This document shows positions 34,780-42,852 of a stretch of 64,000 nt of DNA, one piece after another. The stretch covers positions 310,001 through 374,000 of the forward strand of contig NZ_FZNT01000004.1 in the NCBI RefSeq assembly GCF_900188235.1. Reading direction: 5' to 3'. Every line of letters begins with the position of its first letter. The stretch's first letter is position 1. A program made the position numbers and the translations under genes. The notes beneath the pieces were generated by a model. It had not been told where the DNA came from, ran no database searches, and was given only the letters and a program-made list of their open reading frames with translations. Source of the DNA: Lutibacter agarilyticus. GTDB lineage: Bacteria > Bacteroidota > Bacteroidia > Flavobacteriales > Flavobacteriaceae.

Positions 34780-36395
34780 TGTTGATTTTTTTGTGATTCT
34801 TCTATTTCTTCAAAATGTGCATTTACAGATTTCAATAAGCTTTCAACTGTTGAAACTTTTGAAACAATTACGTTTTCAAAATGTTTTATAGCCTCGGCTG
34901 CAGTAGTATCTCCAATACAAAAAGCAACACTTGTACTTGTTGAATTATCTTTTAAATAACTCTCAATCCCTGATGGGCTATAAAAAAGAATTCCTTTGTA
35001 TTTTTCTTCAATTTTTCGAGGTGTTAATTGTGTTTTATAACACTCCACTTCGTTTACTGTAATACTGTTTTCAGTTAAAATAGTAGGTAATTCATCTCTT
35101 CTTTTATTTCCACAGAAGAATGTAATGTTTTTATCTTCTAAATTATCAACCAAATACGCAGCTAACTTTTGAGCATCGTTTTCTGATTGCTTAACTTTTC
35201 CTATTCTTTTTTCAATAAGTCTTTTTGTTCTTCTACCAACACAATAAATATTTTCAAAATTTAGTTCTAAAGCATCAAAGTTATTTAACAATGCTTCAAC
35301 TGCATTTTGACTGGTAAATACCACATTTTTAATTGGCTTTTTAACAATAACGGGTTTTAACCTATTATTTCTAATAGTTATAAAATCGCTACTTGCAACC
35401 CCAATTTTTGAATCTAATTGATTTGTTTGATCTAAGGATAAACTTTTGGTTGAATAAATAAGCGTTGATTTTTCAATGTCTTCATTATGAATAGAGCGCA
35501 TTAAATTTTTAGCGCCTCTTTCTAACAAAAATTTAGCACCATATTCTCCTAAATCCCAAGCATTATCTACAGGAACCGTTTTTGAAAACTCCATTTTATT
35601 TCTTCCGTCAGGGCTAAATAAACAAGCTTTAAATTTTACTTCTTCTTTTATAATTAACGCCAATGCTCCAATTGGAGCTGTACAACCACCTTCTAAAACA
35701 CGTAAAAAATCACGCTCAATTTTTACACATTTTGCAGTTTCTTCGTGATTAATTTGTTTTACAAACTCTAATAATTCTTCATCCTTATCAAGTGCAGCAA
35801 CCATTACCGCTCCTTGCGCAGGCGCAGGAACCATCCAATCTAAAATTATATGTTCTTCTTGTGGAGGCAATAACCTCAATCTTTTTAAACCAATTTTAGC
35901 AAAAATTGCTCCATCCCAATCATTATCTTCTAACTTTTGAAGGCGTGAATTTACATTACCTCGCAAACCAACAATGGTATGATTTGGGTAACGATACAAC
36001 CACTGTGCTTTTCTACGTAGACTTCCTGTGGCGATTACTGCATTTTTTTCACCAAAAAAATCTTCACCATCTTTCATTACCAACACATCATTAAAATCAC
36101 CTCTTTTAATAACAGCAGCTTGTACTATTCCTTCTGGTAATTGGGTAGGTACATCTTTAAAAGAATGTACAGCAATATCAATTTTACCATTTAATAAAGC
36201 AACATCCAAATTTTTGGTAAAAACACCTGTAACTCCTAGTTCATATAAGGGTTTATCTAAAACCACATCTCCAATAGAATCGATTTTTACAATTTCGGTT
36301 TCGCAACCAAAATGTTCTAATTGTTGCGCCACAGTGTTAGCTTGCCACATCGCCAAATCACTAGAGCGTGTCCCAATTCTTATTATTTTATCCAT
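34776..36395 (-). CDS. hemCD: Hydroxymethylbilane synthase fused to uroporphyrinogen-III synthase
   Basis: A 539-residue fusion covering two consecutive steps. Residues 1 to about 300 are Hem[36 protein letters not shown], and the dipyrromethane Cys in [10 protein letters not shown]. Residues from about 310 to the end are HemD-like: [49 protein letters not shown] and [11 protein letters not shown]. HemD sequences are weakly conserved, but the position and fold-like pattern are convincing. It is 1 base from hemA and overlaps hemB. Confidence 0.93.
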   Translation of the reverse strand: MDKIIRIGTRSSDLAMWQANTVAQQLEHFGCETEIVKIDSIGDVVLDKPLYELGVTGVFTKNLDVALLNGKIDIAVHSFKDVPTQLPEGIVQAAVIKRGDFNDVLVMKDGEDFFGEKNAVIATGSLRRKAQWLYRYPNHTIVGLRGNVNSRLQKLEDNDWDGAIFAKIGLKRLRLLPPQEEHIILDWMVPAPAQGAVMVAALDKDEELLEFVKQINHEETAKCVKIERDFLRVLEGGCTAPIGALALIIKEEVKFKACLFSPDGRNKMEFSKTVPVDNAWDLGEYGAKFLLERGAKNLMRSIHNEDIEKSTLIYSTKSLSLDQTNQLDSKIGVASSDFITIRNNRLKPVIVKKPIKNVVFTSQNAVEALLNNFDALELNFENIYCVGRRTKRLIEKRIGKVKQSENDAQKLAAYLVDNLEDKNITFFCGNKRRDELPTILTENSITVNEVECYKTQLTPRKIEEKYKGILFYSPSGIESYLKDNSTSTSVAFCIGDTTAAEAIKHFENVIVSKVSTVESLLKSVNAHFEEIEESQKNQQ

Positions 36396-36396
36396 T

Positions 36397-37650
36397 CTAT
36401 ATTTCTGTTATTTCTGTATTGAAAATTTTGCTAATTACATTTATACTTTGATCAACTGATGTTTCATCAGCTTTTAAATGCTTTACAAATTGTGTAGTTA
36501 TTTTTTGAATCATACGGTTTGTTACAAACTCTGCGTGTTCAATATTAAAGTCTTTAATTTTTTTTGAATGAAAATCTATTTCATCATGCTGAATTGACTG
36601 TAATGATTCTTTCAACGCATTTACCGCTGGCACAAACTTTCGGTGAGAAATCCAGTCGTTAAATTCGGATTTATATTTTTCAATTATTTTTTCCGTTGCC
36701 GGAATTTCACTTTTACGTGTTTCAATAGTTTTTTCAGTAATTTTAGAAAGCTCATCTACATTTACCAACGTTATTCCTTTCATTTCTTTTACAGCTACAT
36801 CAACATTTTCAGGCATCGATAAATCTAAAATCAATAAATTGTTATGACCTTTTAAATGTTCTTTTTGAACCGTTGGAAAACTAGCTCCAGTTGAAACAAT
36901 TAAAATATCCGCTAATTGAATTTCTGTTGCTAAATTTTCAAGAGGAACCGCTTTTACTGTTGGATGTTCTTCAACAAAACTCAAGGTTTTATCATACGTT
37001 CTGTTCACCAATGTAATGTGCTCGCTAGATGTGTACTCTAGAATATTTTTACACGTATTTTTCCCCATATCACCCAATCCGTAAATAAGAATTTTTTGAT
37101 CTTTGTGATTTGGTATTTTCTCAATAATATATTGAATAGCAGCATAAGAAACCGAAGTAGTTCCAGAACTTAACTTGGTGTTGTTTTTCACATCTTTACT
37201 TGCCTGCAAAACCAAATTCATTAAACGTTCAATGTAAGTATTGGTTGTTTTATATTTTTTGGCCTGTTTGTACGATTCTTTTAACTGACCAACAATTTCG
37301 TAATCACCTAAAATTTGACTTTCTAAACCAGTCGCAATTTTAAACAAATGTTTTACAGCGTCTTTATTGGAATATACATTTGAGACATTGATAAAATCCT
37401 CAACTTTCCCATTTGAATATTTTATCAATAAGCTAATCAGTTCAAAAGGGTGTTTTGCAAAACCAGTAATTTCGGTTCTATTACAAGTTGACAACACAAA
37501 AATACCATCAATACCCGTTGCTTTAGCTTCCTTTAATAATAATTTTTGATTTTCTTTAGATATACTAAAAGCACCACGCATTGATGCATCTGCTTTTTTA
37601 TAACTTAAACCTACATTGTAAAATTTTGTAGCTATATTTTCGTGATTCAT
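36397..37650 (-). CDS. hemA: Glutamyl-tRNA reductase
   Basis: A 417-residue enzyme that reduces glutamyl-tRNA to glutamate-1-semialdehyde, the first committed step. The catalytic Cys is in VLSTCNRTEI; the NADPH domain shows ILIYGLGDMGKNTCKN. The start is the ATG at 37648-37650 (MNHENIATKFYNVGLSYKKA); a TTG start at 37680 is rejected because it lies inside the -7 promoter box. It heads the hemA-hemCD-hemB-hemL-hemE-hemN run. Confidence 0.95.
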   Translation of the reverse strand: MNHENIATKFYNVGLSYKKADASMRGAFSISKENQKLLLKEAKATGIDGIFVLSTCNRTEITGFAKHPFELISLLIKYSNGKVEDFINVSNVYSNKDAVKHLFKIATGLESQILGDYEIVGQLKESYKQAKKYKTTNTYIERLMNLVLQASKDVKNNTKLSSGTTSVSYAAIQYIIEKIPNHKDQKILIYGLGDMGKNTCKNILEYTSSEHITLVNRTYDKTLSFVEEHPTVKAVPLENLATEIQLADILIVSTGASFPTVQKEHLKGHNNLLILDLSMPENVDVAVKEMKGITLVNVDELSKITEKTIETRKSEIPATEKIIEKYKSEFNDWISHRKFVPAVNALKESLQSIQHDEIDFHSKKIKDFNIEHAEFVTNRMIQKITTQFVKHLKADETSVDQSINVISKIFNTEITEI

Positions 37651-37677
37651 AAAAAAAGTATTACCAGTAAGTATCGA

Positions 37678-37709
37678 CAAAAGTACAACCTTATACTTTT
37701 GAAAAACAA
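37678..37709 (-). promoter_or_regulatory. hemA promoter (-33 TTG, -7 TACTTTTG)
   Basis: On the minus strand TTG (37707-37709), 21 bases, then TACTTTTG (37678-37685). This fits the Bacteroidota consensus and leaves a leader of about 25 bases. Confidence 0.6.
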
Positions 37710-37713
37710 CGCT

Positions 37714-37725
37714 AAAAGTACTTTT
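37714..37725. promoter_or_regulatory. 12-base palindrome just upstream of the hemA -33
   Basis: AAAAGTACTTTT is perfectly self-complementary and ends 5 bases upstream of the hemA -33 TTG, a plausible operator or activator position. The factor is unknown; the AraC-like protein encoded next door is one candidate. Confidence 0.3.
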
Positions 37726-37827
37726 ATTATCGCAATAAGTTATTATTACTAATTTAGAACACGTCTAAATAGCCTATTTAACATTCACAAAACAATAAGT
37801 ATCAGTAAAATAAGCCTGTACTAAGGG

Positions 37828-37839
37828 TGATAATTATCA
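37828..37839. promoter_or_regulatory. TGATAATTATCA palindrome between hemA and the AraC-like gene
   Basis: A perfect 12-base palindrome with TGAT-N4-ATCA form, as in FNR sites; its AT-rich core also resembles part of a Fur box. It lies about 61 bases before the start inferred from TATTTTTA (37883-37890) for the araC-like-hemH-hemJ unit. Confidence 0.45.
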
Positions 37840-37925
37840 TATAAACTATATTTTATTACCCCATTTATTTGTTTTTTTATTGTATTTTTACACGAGTTTT
37901 TATCTTCATTTAATAAAAATGCTTT

Positions 37926-38819
37926 ATGAAACCCAATTTTGATCTCTATAAAAATATCGACAAAAGTTCTCATTTAATTTTTAATGAAAAAGGGTCTTTT
38001 AAAGTATTTTATTTCAACAACTTAACTGAAGAAAACCAACTATTTCAGCACGATTTAAGTAATAATTATATTCAATTATACTTTTCAATACATAAACATT
38101 GTAAAGTTGCTTTTAATATGGAGCATTGTGCCATAGATTTAAGTACTGGCAATTCAAGTATGGTTTATTTTAAGGATGAAAAAATGAAAATCCTTTTTAA
38201 TCTAGCACCAAAATCTGAACTTATTGGGATCCTAATTTCAATTGAATATTTTCATTCTTTATTTACTATTGAAGGAAATTTTTTATTTAATTTCAGTAGT
38301 TTTAAAACAGGTAAACCAATTATTGAACCAAAAGAAATGAACACATCTATTAGTTTAATATTGAACCAATTAACAACCAAGCAATTGAACCAATCGCTGA
38401 GACCCGTTTATATAAAAGGAAAGGTATACGAATTGTTAAGTTATTATTTTAGCACAACTTCTGAAAACGAAACTGAAAATTGCCCGTATATTGCAAGCGA
38501 AGAAACAATTACAAAAATTAAAAACGCTAAAGAAATAATTATTGAAGAAATGAACAACCCACCTTCATTAGATGAATTGGCAAAAAAAGTTGGGTTGAAT
38601 ATTAAAAAATTAAAAAATGACTTTAAAGAGTTTTACGGAGTTCCTGTTTTTACATTTTTATTGAACTACAAAATGGAATTAGCCAAAAAACTTTTACTAG
38701 AACAACAATTAAACGTAAATGAAGTAGCTTTAAACTTAGGGTATAGCAACTCAAGCCACTTTATTGCAGCATTTAAACGAAAATACGGTACTACACCAAA
38801 ACAATTTGCAAAATCATAA
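37926..38819 (+). CDS. AraC-family transcriptional regulator
   Basis: A 297-residue regulator. The C-terminal 100 residues hold two helix-turn-helix motifs (PSLDELAKKVGLNIKKLKNDFKEF and NVNEVALNLGYSNSSHFIAAFKRKYG, read as the usual AraC signature). The N-terminal 190 residues form a divergent sensor with CNAFN-like Cys/His content (HKHCKVAFNMEHC) that could bind a metal or heme, though this is a guess. It is divergent from hemA and 4 bases upstream of hemH, so it most likely controls heme synthesis genes. Confidence 0.9.
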   Translation: MKPNFDLYKNIDKSSHLIFNEKGSFKVFYFNNLTEENQLFQHDLSNNYIQLYFSIHKHCKVAFNMEHCAIDLSTGNSSMVYFKDEKMKILFNLAPKSELIGILISIEYFHSLFTIEGNFLFNFSSFKTGKPIIEPKEMNTSISLILNQLTTKQLNQSLRPVYIKGKVYELLSYYFSTTSENETENCPYIASEETITKIKNAKEIIIEEMNNPPSLDELAKKVGLNIKKLKNDFKEFYGVPVFTFLLNYKMELAKKLLLEQQLNVNEVALNLGYSNSSHFIAAFKRKYGTTPKQFAKS

Positions 38820-38823
38820 CACC

Positions 38824-39840
38824 ATGAAAGGAGCCTTATTAATTAATTTAGGATCACCAAATAGCACATCAGTTAAAGATGTTAGAAATTATTTAGATGA
38901 ATTTTTAATGGATGAATACGTTATTGACAAACCTTATATTTTTAGAGCATTATTAGTTAAAGGGATTATTTTAAATACTCGTCCGAAAAAATCAGCGGCA
39001 GCTTATAAAAAAATATGGTGGGATGAAGGTTCTCCACTAATTGTGTTATCAGAAAGATTACATGAGAAAGTTAAAAAGCAAGTTGATATTCCCGTTGAAT
39101 TGGCAATGCGTTATGGTAAACCGTCTTTAAAAAGTGGTATTCAAAAATTAGTTGACCAAGGTGTTACTGAAATTTATTTGGTTCCGTTATATCCACAATT
39201 TGCGATGGCTTCAACTGAAACTATTTTAGCTTTGGCTGATAAATTAGTGAAAAAATATTTTCCACAAGTTACATTAAATGATTTACCTGCATTTTACAAT
39301 AGACCCGATTATATTGAAGCGCTAAGTGAAAGCATTCAAAAATCATTAGATACTGCAAAACCAGAACATTTACTTTTTTCTTATCACGGACTTCCTGAAC
39401 GTCATATTCGCAAATCTGATGTTACAAAATCACATTGTAAATTAGATGGAAGTTGTTGTAATACACCTTCTCCTGCGCACGAATTTTGTTACAGACATCA
39501 ATGTTATGAAACAACAAAATTAGTTGCTGAAAAATTAAATTTAAAAGAAGATTTTTACAGTGTTTCTTTTCAATCTAGATTAGGAAGAGATCCTTGGATA
39601 AAACCTTATACCGATTTTGTAATAGATGATTTAGCCAAAGATGGCTTAAAAAACTTAGCCGTTGTAACGCCTGCATTTGTATCTGATTGTTTAGAAACCT
39701 TGGAAGAAATAGGAATGGAAGCTAAAGCATCTTTTATTGAAAATGGCGGTGAAGAATTTACAGCAATTCCTTGTTTAAATGAAGACGAAAAATGGATTAA
39801 AACCCTTTCAAACTGGATAAATACTTGGGCTGAAAAATAA
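38824..39840 (+). CDS. hemH: Ferrochelatase
   Basis: A 338-residue enzyme inserting iron into porphyrin. Markers: MKGALLINLGSPNS at the start, VPLYPQFAMASTET, LLFSYHGLPERHI with the catalytic His, and FQSRLGRDPWIKPYT; VVTPAFVSDCLETLEEI follows. The start is the ATG at 38824, 4 bases after the AraC-like gene stops; a longer frame inside that gene is not needed. Three Cys-rich spots (LDGSCCNTPS, HQCYE) hint at a [2Fe-2S]-type or redox-sensitive region but do not prove it. Confidence 0.95.
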   Translation: MKGALLINLGSPNSTSVKDVRNYLDEFLMDEYVIDKPYIFRALLVKGIILNTRPKKSAAAYKKIWWDEGSPLIVLSERLHEKVKKQVDIPVELAMRYGKPSLKSGIQKLVDQGVTEIYLVPLYPQFAMASTETILALADKLVKKYFPQVTLNDLPAFYNRPDYIEALSESIQKSLDTAKPEHLLFSYHGLPERHIRKSDVTKSHCKLDGSCCNTPSPAHEFCYRHQCYETTKLVAEKLNLKEDFYSVSFQSRLGRDPWIKPYTDFVIDDLAKDGLKNLAVVTPAFVSDCLETLEEIGMEAKASFIENGGEEFTAIPCLNEDEKWIKTLSNWINTWAEK

Positions 39841-39848
39841 TATAGTTT

Positions 39849-40400
39849 ATGGATTATCTTTATATTAAATCGCTCCATATTATTTTTATAACCACGTGGT
39901 TTGCTGGCTTATTTTACATTATTCGCTTATTTATTTATTATAAAGAAGCCGAAGAAAAGCCTGCAATTGAAAAAAATATTTTAACCAAACAATATCAGTT
40001 AATGATTAAAAGGCTATGGTATATTATTACCTGGCCTTCAGCTGTTTTAGCTACTGTTTTTGCAGTTTGGCTGCTAATTTTACAACCTGCTTGGCTTCAA
40101 ATGGGTTGGATGCAAATTAAATTAGGATTTGTAGCTGCTCTTTTTGCATACCATTGGTCGTGCCAAATTTTGTACAATCAAATTGAAAAGGGAAATTTAA
40201 AATTCTCTTCATTCGCTTTACGTATTTGGAACGAAGTGGCAACTATTATTTTATTTGCTTGTGTATTTTTAGTGGTTTTAAAAACTTCATTTGGTTGGAT
40301 TTTTGGCGTAACAGGTATTGTAGGTGTTTCTGTTTTATTAATGTTAGGTGTTAAATTGTATAAAAACATTCGGAAAAAGAATAGTTGGGATAAAAATTAA
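39849..40400 (+). CDS. hemJ: Protoporphyrinogen oxidase HemJ
   Basis: A 183-residue membrane protein with about five transmembrane segments. IKSLHIIFITTWFAGLFYIIRLFIYY contains the conserved His and Arg of the HemJ/UPF0093 family, and later KRLWYIITWPSAV and MQIKLGFVAALFAYHW carry the other conserved Lys/His. HemJ oxidises protoporphyrinogen IX, the step missing from the rest of the cluster. It lies 8 bases after hemH. Confidence 0.9.
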   Translation: MDYLYIKSLHIIFITTWFAGLFYIIRLFIYYKEAEEKPAIEKNILTKQYQLMIKRLWYIITWPSAVLATVFAVWLLILQPAWLQMGWMQIKLGFVAALFAYHWSCQILYNQIEKGNLKFSSFALRIWNEVATIILFACVFLVVLKTSFGWIFGVTGIVGVSVLLMLGVKLYKNIRKKNSWDKN

Positions 40401-40525
40401 CAACAAACCTAAATTGCGAATACAATAATTCTTCTTTTAATTTCATAAAAAATAACAAAACTTCACTTTGAATCATTAAATACTATTTAATCATCTCATT
40501 AAAAAACTAACAATTCAACACATTA

Positions 40526-40539
40526 AATACCAAGGTATT
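40526..40539. promoter_or_regulatory. Palindrome AATACC-AA-GGTATT upstream of iorA
   Basis: Perfect 6-base arms around two bases, about 50 bases upstream of a possible TAAATTTA -7 box (40588-40595). Possible operator; factor unknown. Confidence 0.3.
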
Positions 40540-40573
40540 AAATGTTACATTTCAATTAAAATCAAGCAGTAAT

Positions 40574-40587
40574 CGAAAACGATTTCG
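40574..40587. promoter_or_regulatory. CGAAA-N4-TTTCG inverted repeat next to the iorA -7 box
   Basis: It immediately precedes TAAATTTA (40588-40595), so a protein bound here would overlap the promoter. Possible repressor site. Confidence 0.3.
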
Positions 40588-40631
40588 TAAATTTATAGCA
40601 CAGAACAACATTCTTTTATAAGCTATAAATT

Positions 40632-42242
40632 ATGAAAAAACTTCTATTAGGAAACGAGGCTTTAGCACAAGGCGCCATAGATGCAGGAATTTCTGGTGTG
40701 TATGCATATCCAGGAACTCCATCAACCGAAATTACAGAATACATCCAACAATCAAAAATAGCCACTGAATTAAAAATTCACTCTAAATGGTCGGTAAATG
40801 AAAAAACGGCTATGGAAGCTGCTTTGGGCATGTCGTATGCCGGAAAACGTGCCATGACTGTAATGAAACACGTAGGTTTAAATGTAGCTGCTGATGTTTT
40901 TATGAATATGGCTATTTCAGGTATTAATGGTGGTTTGGTAGTTGTGGTTGCCGATGATCCTTCTATGCATTCTTCTCAAAACGAGCAAGATTCTCGTAAT
41001 TATGGCCGCTTTGCAATGATTCCTATTTTAGAACCTTCAAACCAACAAGAAGCTTATGACATTACTAGATATGCCTTTTATTTATCTGAACAAATAGGCT
41101 TACCTATTATGATTCGTATGGTTACACGTTTATCACATTCAAGAGCTGGTATTGAAACTTATAAACCGAAGCCACAAAACACTATTCATTTACCTAAAAA
41201 CCCGCATCAATTTCAACTAATACCAATACATGCAAGAAATAGGTATCAACATTTGGTAGCTATTCAAAGTGACTCTAGAGAAAGTTCAGAAAATAGTAAT
41301 TTCAACAAATACATTAGCGGCCCAAATAATTCATTAGGAATTATAGCTTCAGGAATTGCCTACAATTATTTAATGGAAAATTTTGATGATGACACCTGCC
41401 CTTTTCCAATATTAAAAATTGGTCAATACCCACTTCCAAAAAAACAAGTAACAAAACTTTTTGACACTTGTAAAAAAATACTAGTTCTTGAAGATGGCGC
41501 TCCTTTTATTGAAGAATTAGTTCATGATTACTTCGGAAGAAATAAAAAAGTAATGGGACGCTTAACTGGTCATTTAAATCGTGTAGGTGAATTAAATCCT
41601 GATAATATTTCGGATGCTTTAGGGTTTGAAATGACTTACCCTGAAGATATTCCAACCATTGTAACTGATCGCCCTCCTGAATTATGTGTTGGCTGCGCAC
41701 ATAGAGATCTTTTTGAAGCCATTAACCAACTGAGTAAAGAACACAGCAATCAACAAGTTTTTGGAGATATTGGCTGTTATGCTTTGGGCGTTTTACCTCC
41801 GTACAAAAGTATCAATACTTTGATTGATATGGGTGCATCAATTACCATGGCAAAAGGCGCTTCAGATGCCGGAATTCATCCTTCAATAGCAATTATTGGA
41901 GATTCAACATTTACACATTCTGGAATGACCGGGTTGTTAGATGCTGTTATTGAAAACACACCTATCACCGTAATTATTTCAGACAATTCAGCAATTGCAA
42001 TGACAGGCGCACAGGATTCTTCAGCTTCGGGAAGATTGATTTCAATTTGTAAAGGTATTGGTGTTGATGAAAATCATTTAAAAGTAATTACACCACTACA
42101 CAAAAATTTAGCTAAAAATATTGATGTAATTAGGGAGGAAATTAATTACCCAGGCGTTTCGGTTGTTATTGCACAGCGGCCTTGTGTGCAACTTCCAAAA
42201 GAAAGAAAAGACGCTTTAAAAGAACTTCAAAAAACACTTTAA
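40632..42242 (+). CDS. iorA: Indolepyruvate ferredoxin oxidoreductase alpha subunit, no ferredoxin domain
   Basis: A 536-residue subunit that oxidatively decarboxylates aryl pyruvates to aryl-acetyl-CoA. The pyrimidine domain begins with GNEALAQGAIDAGISGVYAYPGTPS; the TPP domain shows CVGCAHRD, GDIGCYALGVLPP and GDSTFTHSGM with ISDNSAIAMTG. Archaeal IorA ends in a two-cluster ferredoxin domain; here the protein stops after VIAQRPCVQLPKERK, so the acceptor must dock from outside. It is followed by iorB after 10 bases and an ADP-forming acyl-CoA synthetase. Confidence 0.93.
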   Translation: MKKLLLGNEALAQGAIDAGISGVYAYPGTPSTEITEYIQQSKIATELKIHSKWSVNEKTAMEAALGMSYAGKRAMTVMKHVGLNVAADVFMNMAISGINGGLVVVVADDPSMHSSQNEQDSRNYGRFAMIPILEPSNQQEAYDITRYAFYLSEQIGLPIMIRMVTRLSHSRAGIETYKPKPQNTIHLPKNPHQFQLIPIHARNRYQHLVAIQSDSRESSENSNFNKYISGPNNSLGIIASGIAYNYLMENFDDDTCPFPILKIGQYPLPKKQVTKLFDTCKKILVLEDGAPFIEELVHDYFGRNKKVMGRLTGHLNRVGELNPDNISDALGFEMTYPEDIPTIVTDRPPELCVGCAHRDLFEAINQLSKEHSNQQVFGDIGCYALGVLPPYKSINTLIDMGASITMAKGASDAGIHPSIAIIGDSTFTHSGMTGLLDAVIENTPITVIISDNSAIAMTGAQDSSASGRLISICKGIGVDENHLKVITPLHKNLAKNIDVIREEINYPGVSVVIAQRPCVQLPKERKDALKELQKTL

Positions 42243-42252
42243 ACAAAACAAC

Positions 42253-42837
42253 ATGAAAACAAATATAATTTTAGCAGGTGTTGGCGGACAAGGAATTTTA
42301 ACTATTGCAGCAATTTTAGATACTGCTGCGCTCAACGGTAATTTAAACATTAAACAATCTGAAGTTCACGGTATGAGTCAGCGAGGTGGTGCTGTGCAAT
42401 GTCATGTTCGAATTTCAGATAAAGAAATTTTTTCAGACTTAATTCCGCTAGGAAAAGCAGACCTCATTATTTCTGTAGAACCAATGGAATTATTGCGTTA
42501 TATCCCTTTTTTGAAAGAAGACGGTTATTTAATTACAGATTCAAATCCGTTTGAAAATATTGTAAATTATCCTGAAGTAGAAAAATTAAAGGATGTCATA
42601 AATTCACATCCAAACAGTATTATAATTGACGCTAAAGGAACAGCGAAAGATCTTGGCAATTCAAAAGCTACAAACATTGTTTTGTTAGGCGCAGCCTCAG
42701 CCTTAATCCCTTTAAATGAAGCTGAAATAATAAACGCTATAAAATCACTTTTTGAACGAAAAGGTGAACGCATTGTAAACAAAAACCTAAAAGCATTTTA
42801 TAAAGGAAAAGAAATTGCAGCTGAAATTGTTTCATAA
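42253..42837 (+). CDS. iorB: Indolepyruvate oxidoreductase beta (gamma-domain) subunit
   Basis: A 194-residue partner of IorA with the 2-oxoacid:ferredoxin oxidoreductase gamma-type fold. Markers: ILAGVGGQGILTIA, then VHGMSQRGGAVQCHVRIS and SVEPMELLRYIPF. The length is standard. It lies 10 bases after iorA and 15 bases before the acyl-CoA synthetase gene, forming a three-gene operon. Confidence 0.94.
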   Translation: MKTNIILAGVGGQGILTIAAILDTAALNGNLNIKQSEVHGMSQRGGAVQCHVRISDKEIFSDLIPLGKADLIISVEPMELLRYIPFLKEDGYLITDSNPFENIVNYPEVEKLKDVINSHPNSIIIDAKGTAKDLGNSKATNIVLLGAASALIPLNEAEIINAIKSLFERKGERIVNKNLKAFYKGKEIAAEIVS

Positions 42838-42852
42838 ATTGTATTTTAAAGT

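Noticed and set aside
37651-37680. TTG start 30 bases upstream for hemA
   Set aside because: The TTG overlaps the TACTTTTG promoter box; the downstream ATG gives the standard HemA N-terminus.
38764-38823. Longer hemH frame starting inside the AraC-like gene
   Set aside because: The added residues do not match ferrochelatases, and the ATG at 38824 gives the family N-terminus.
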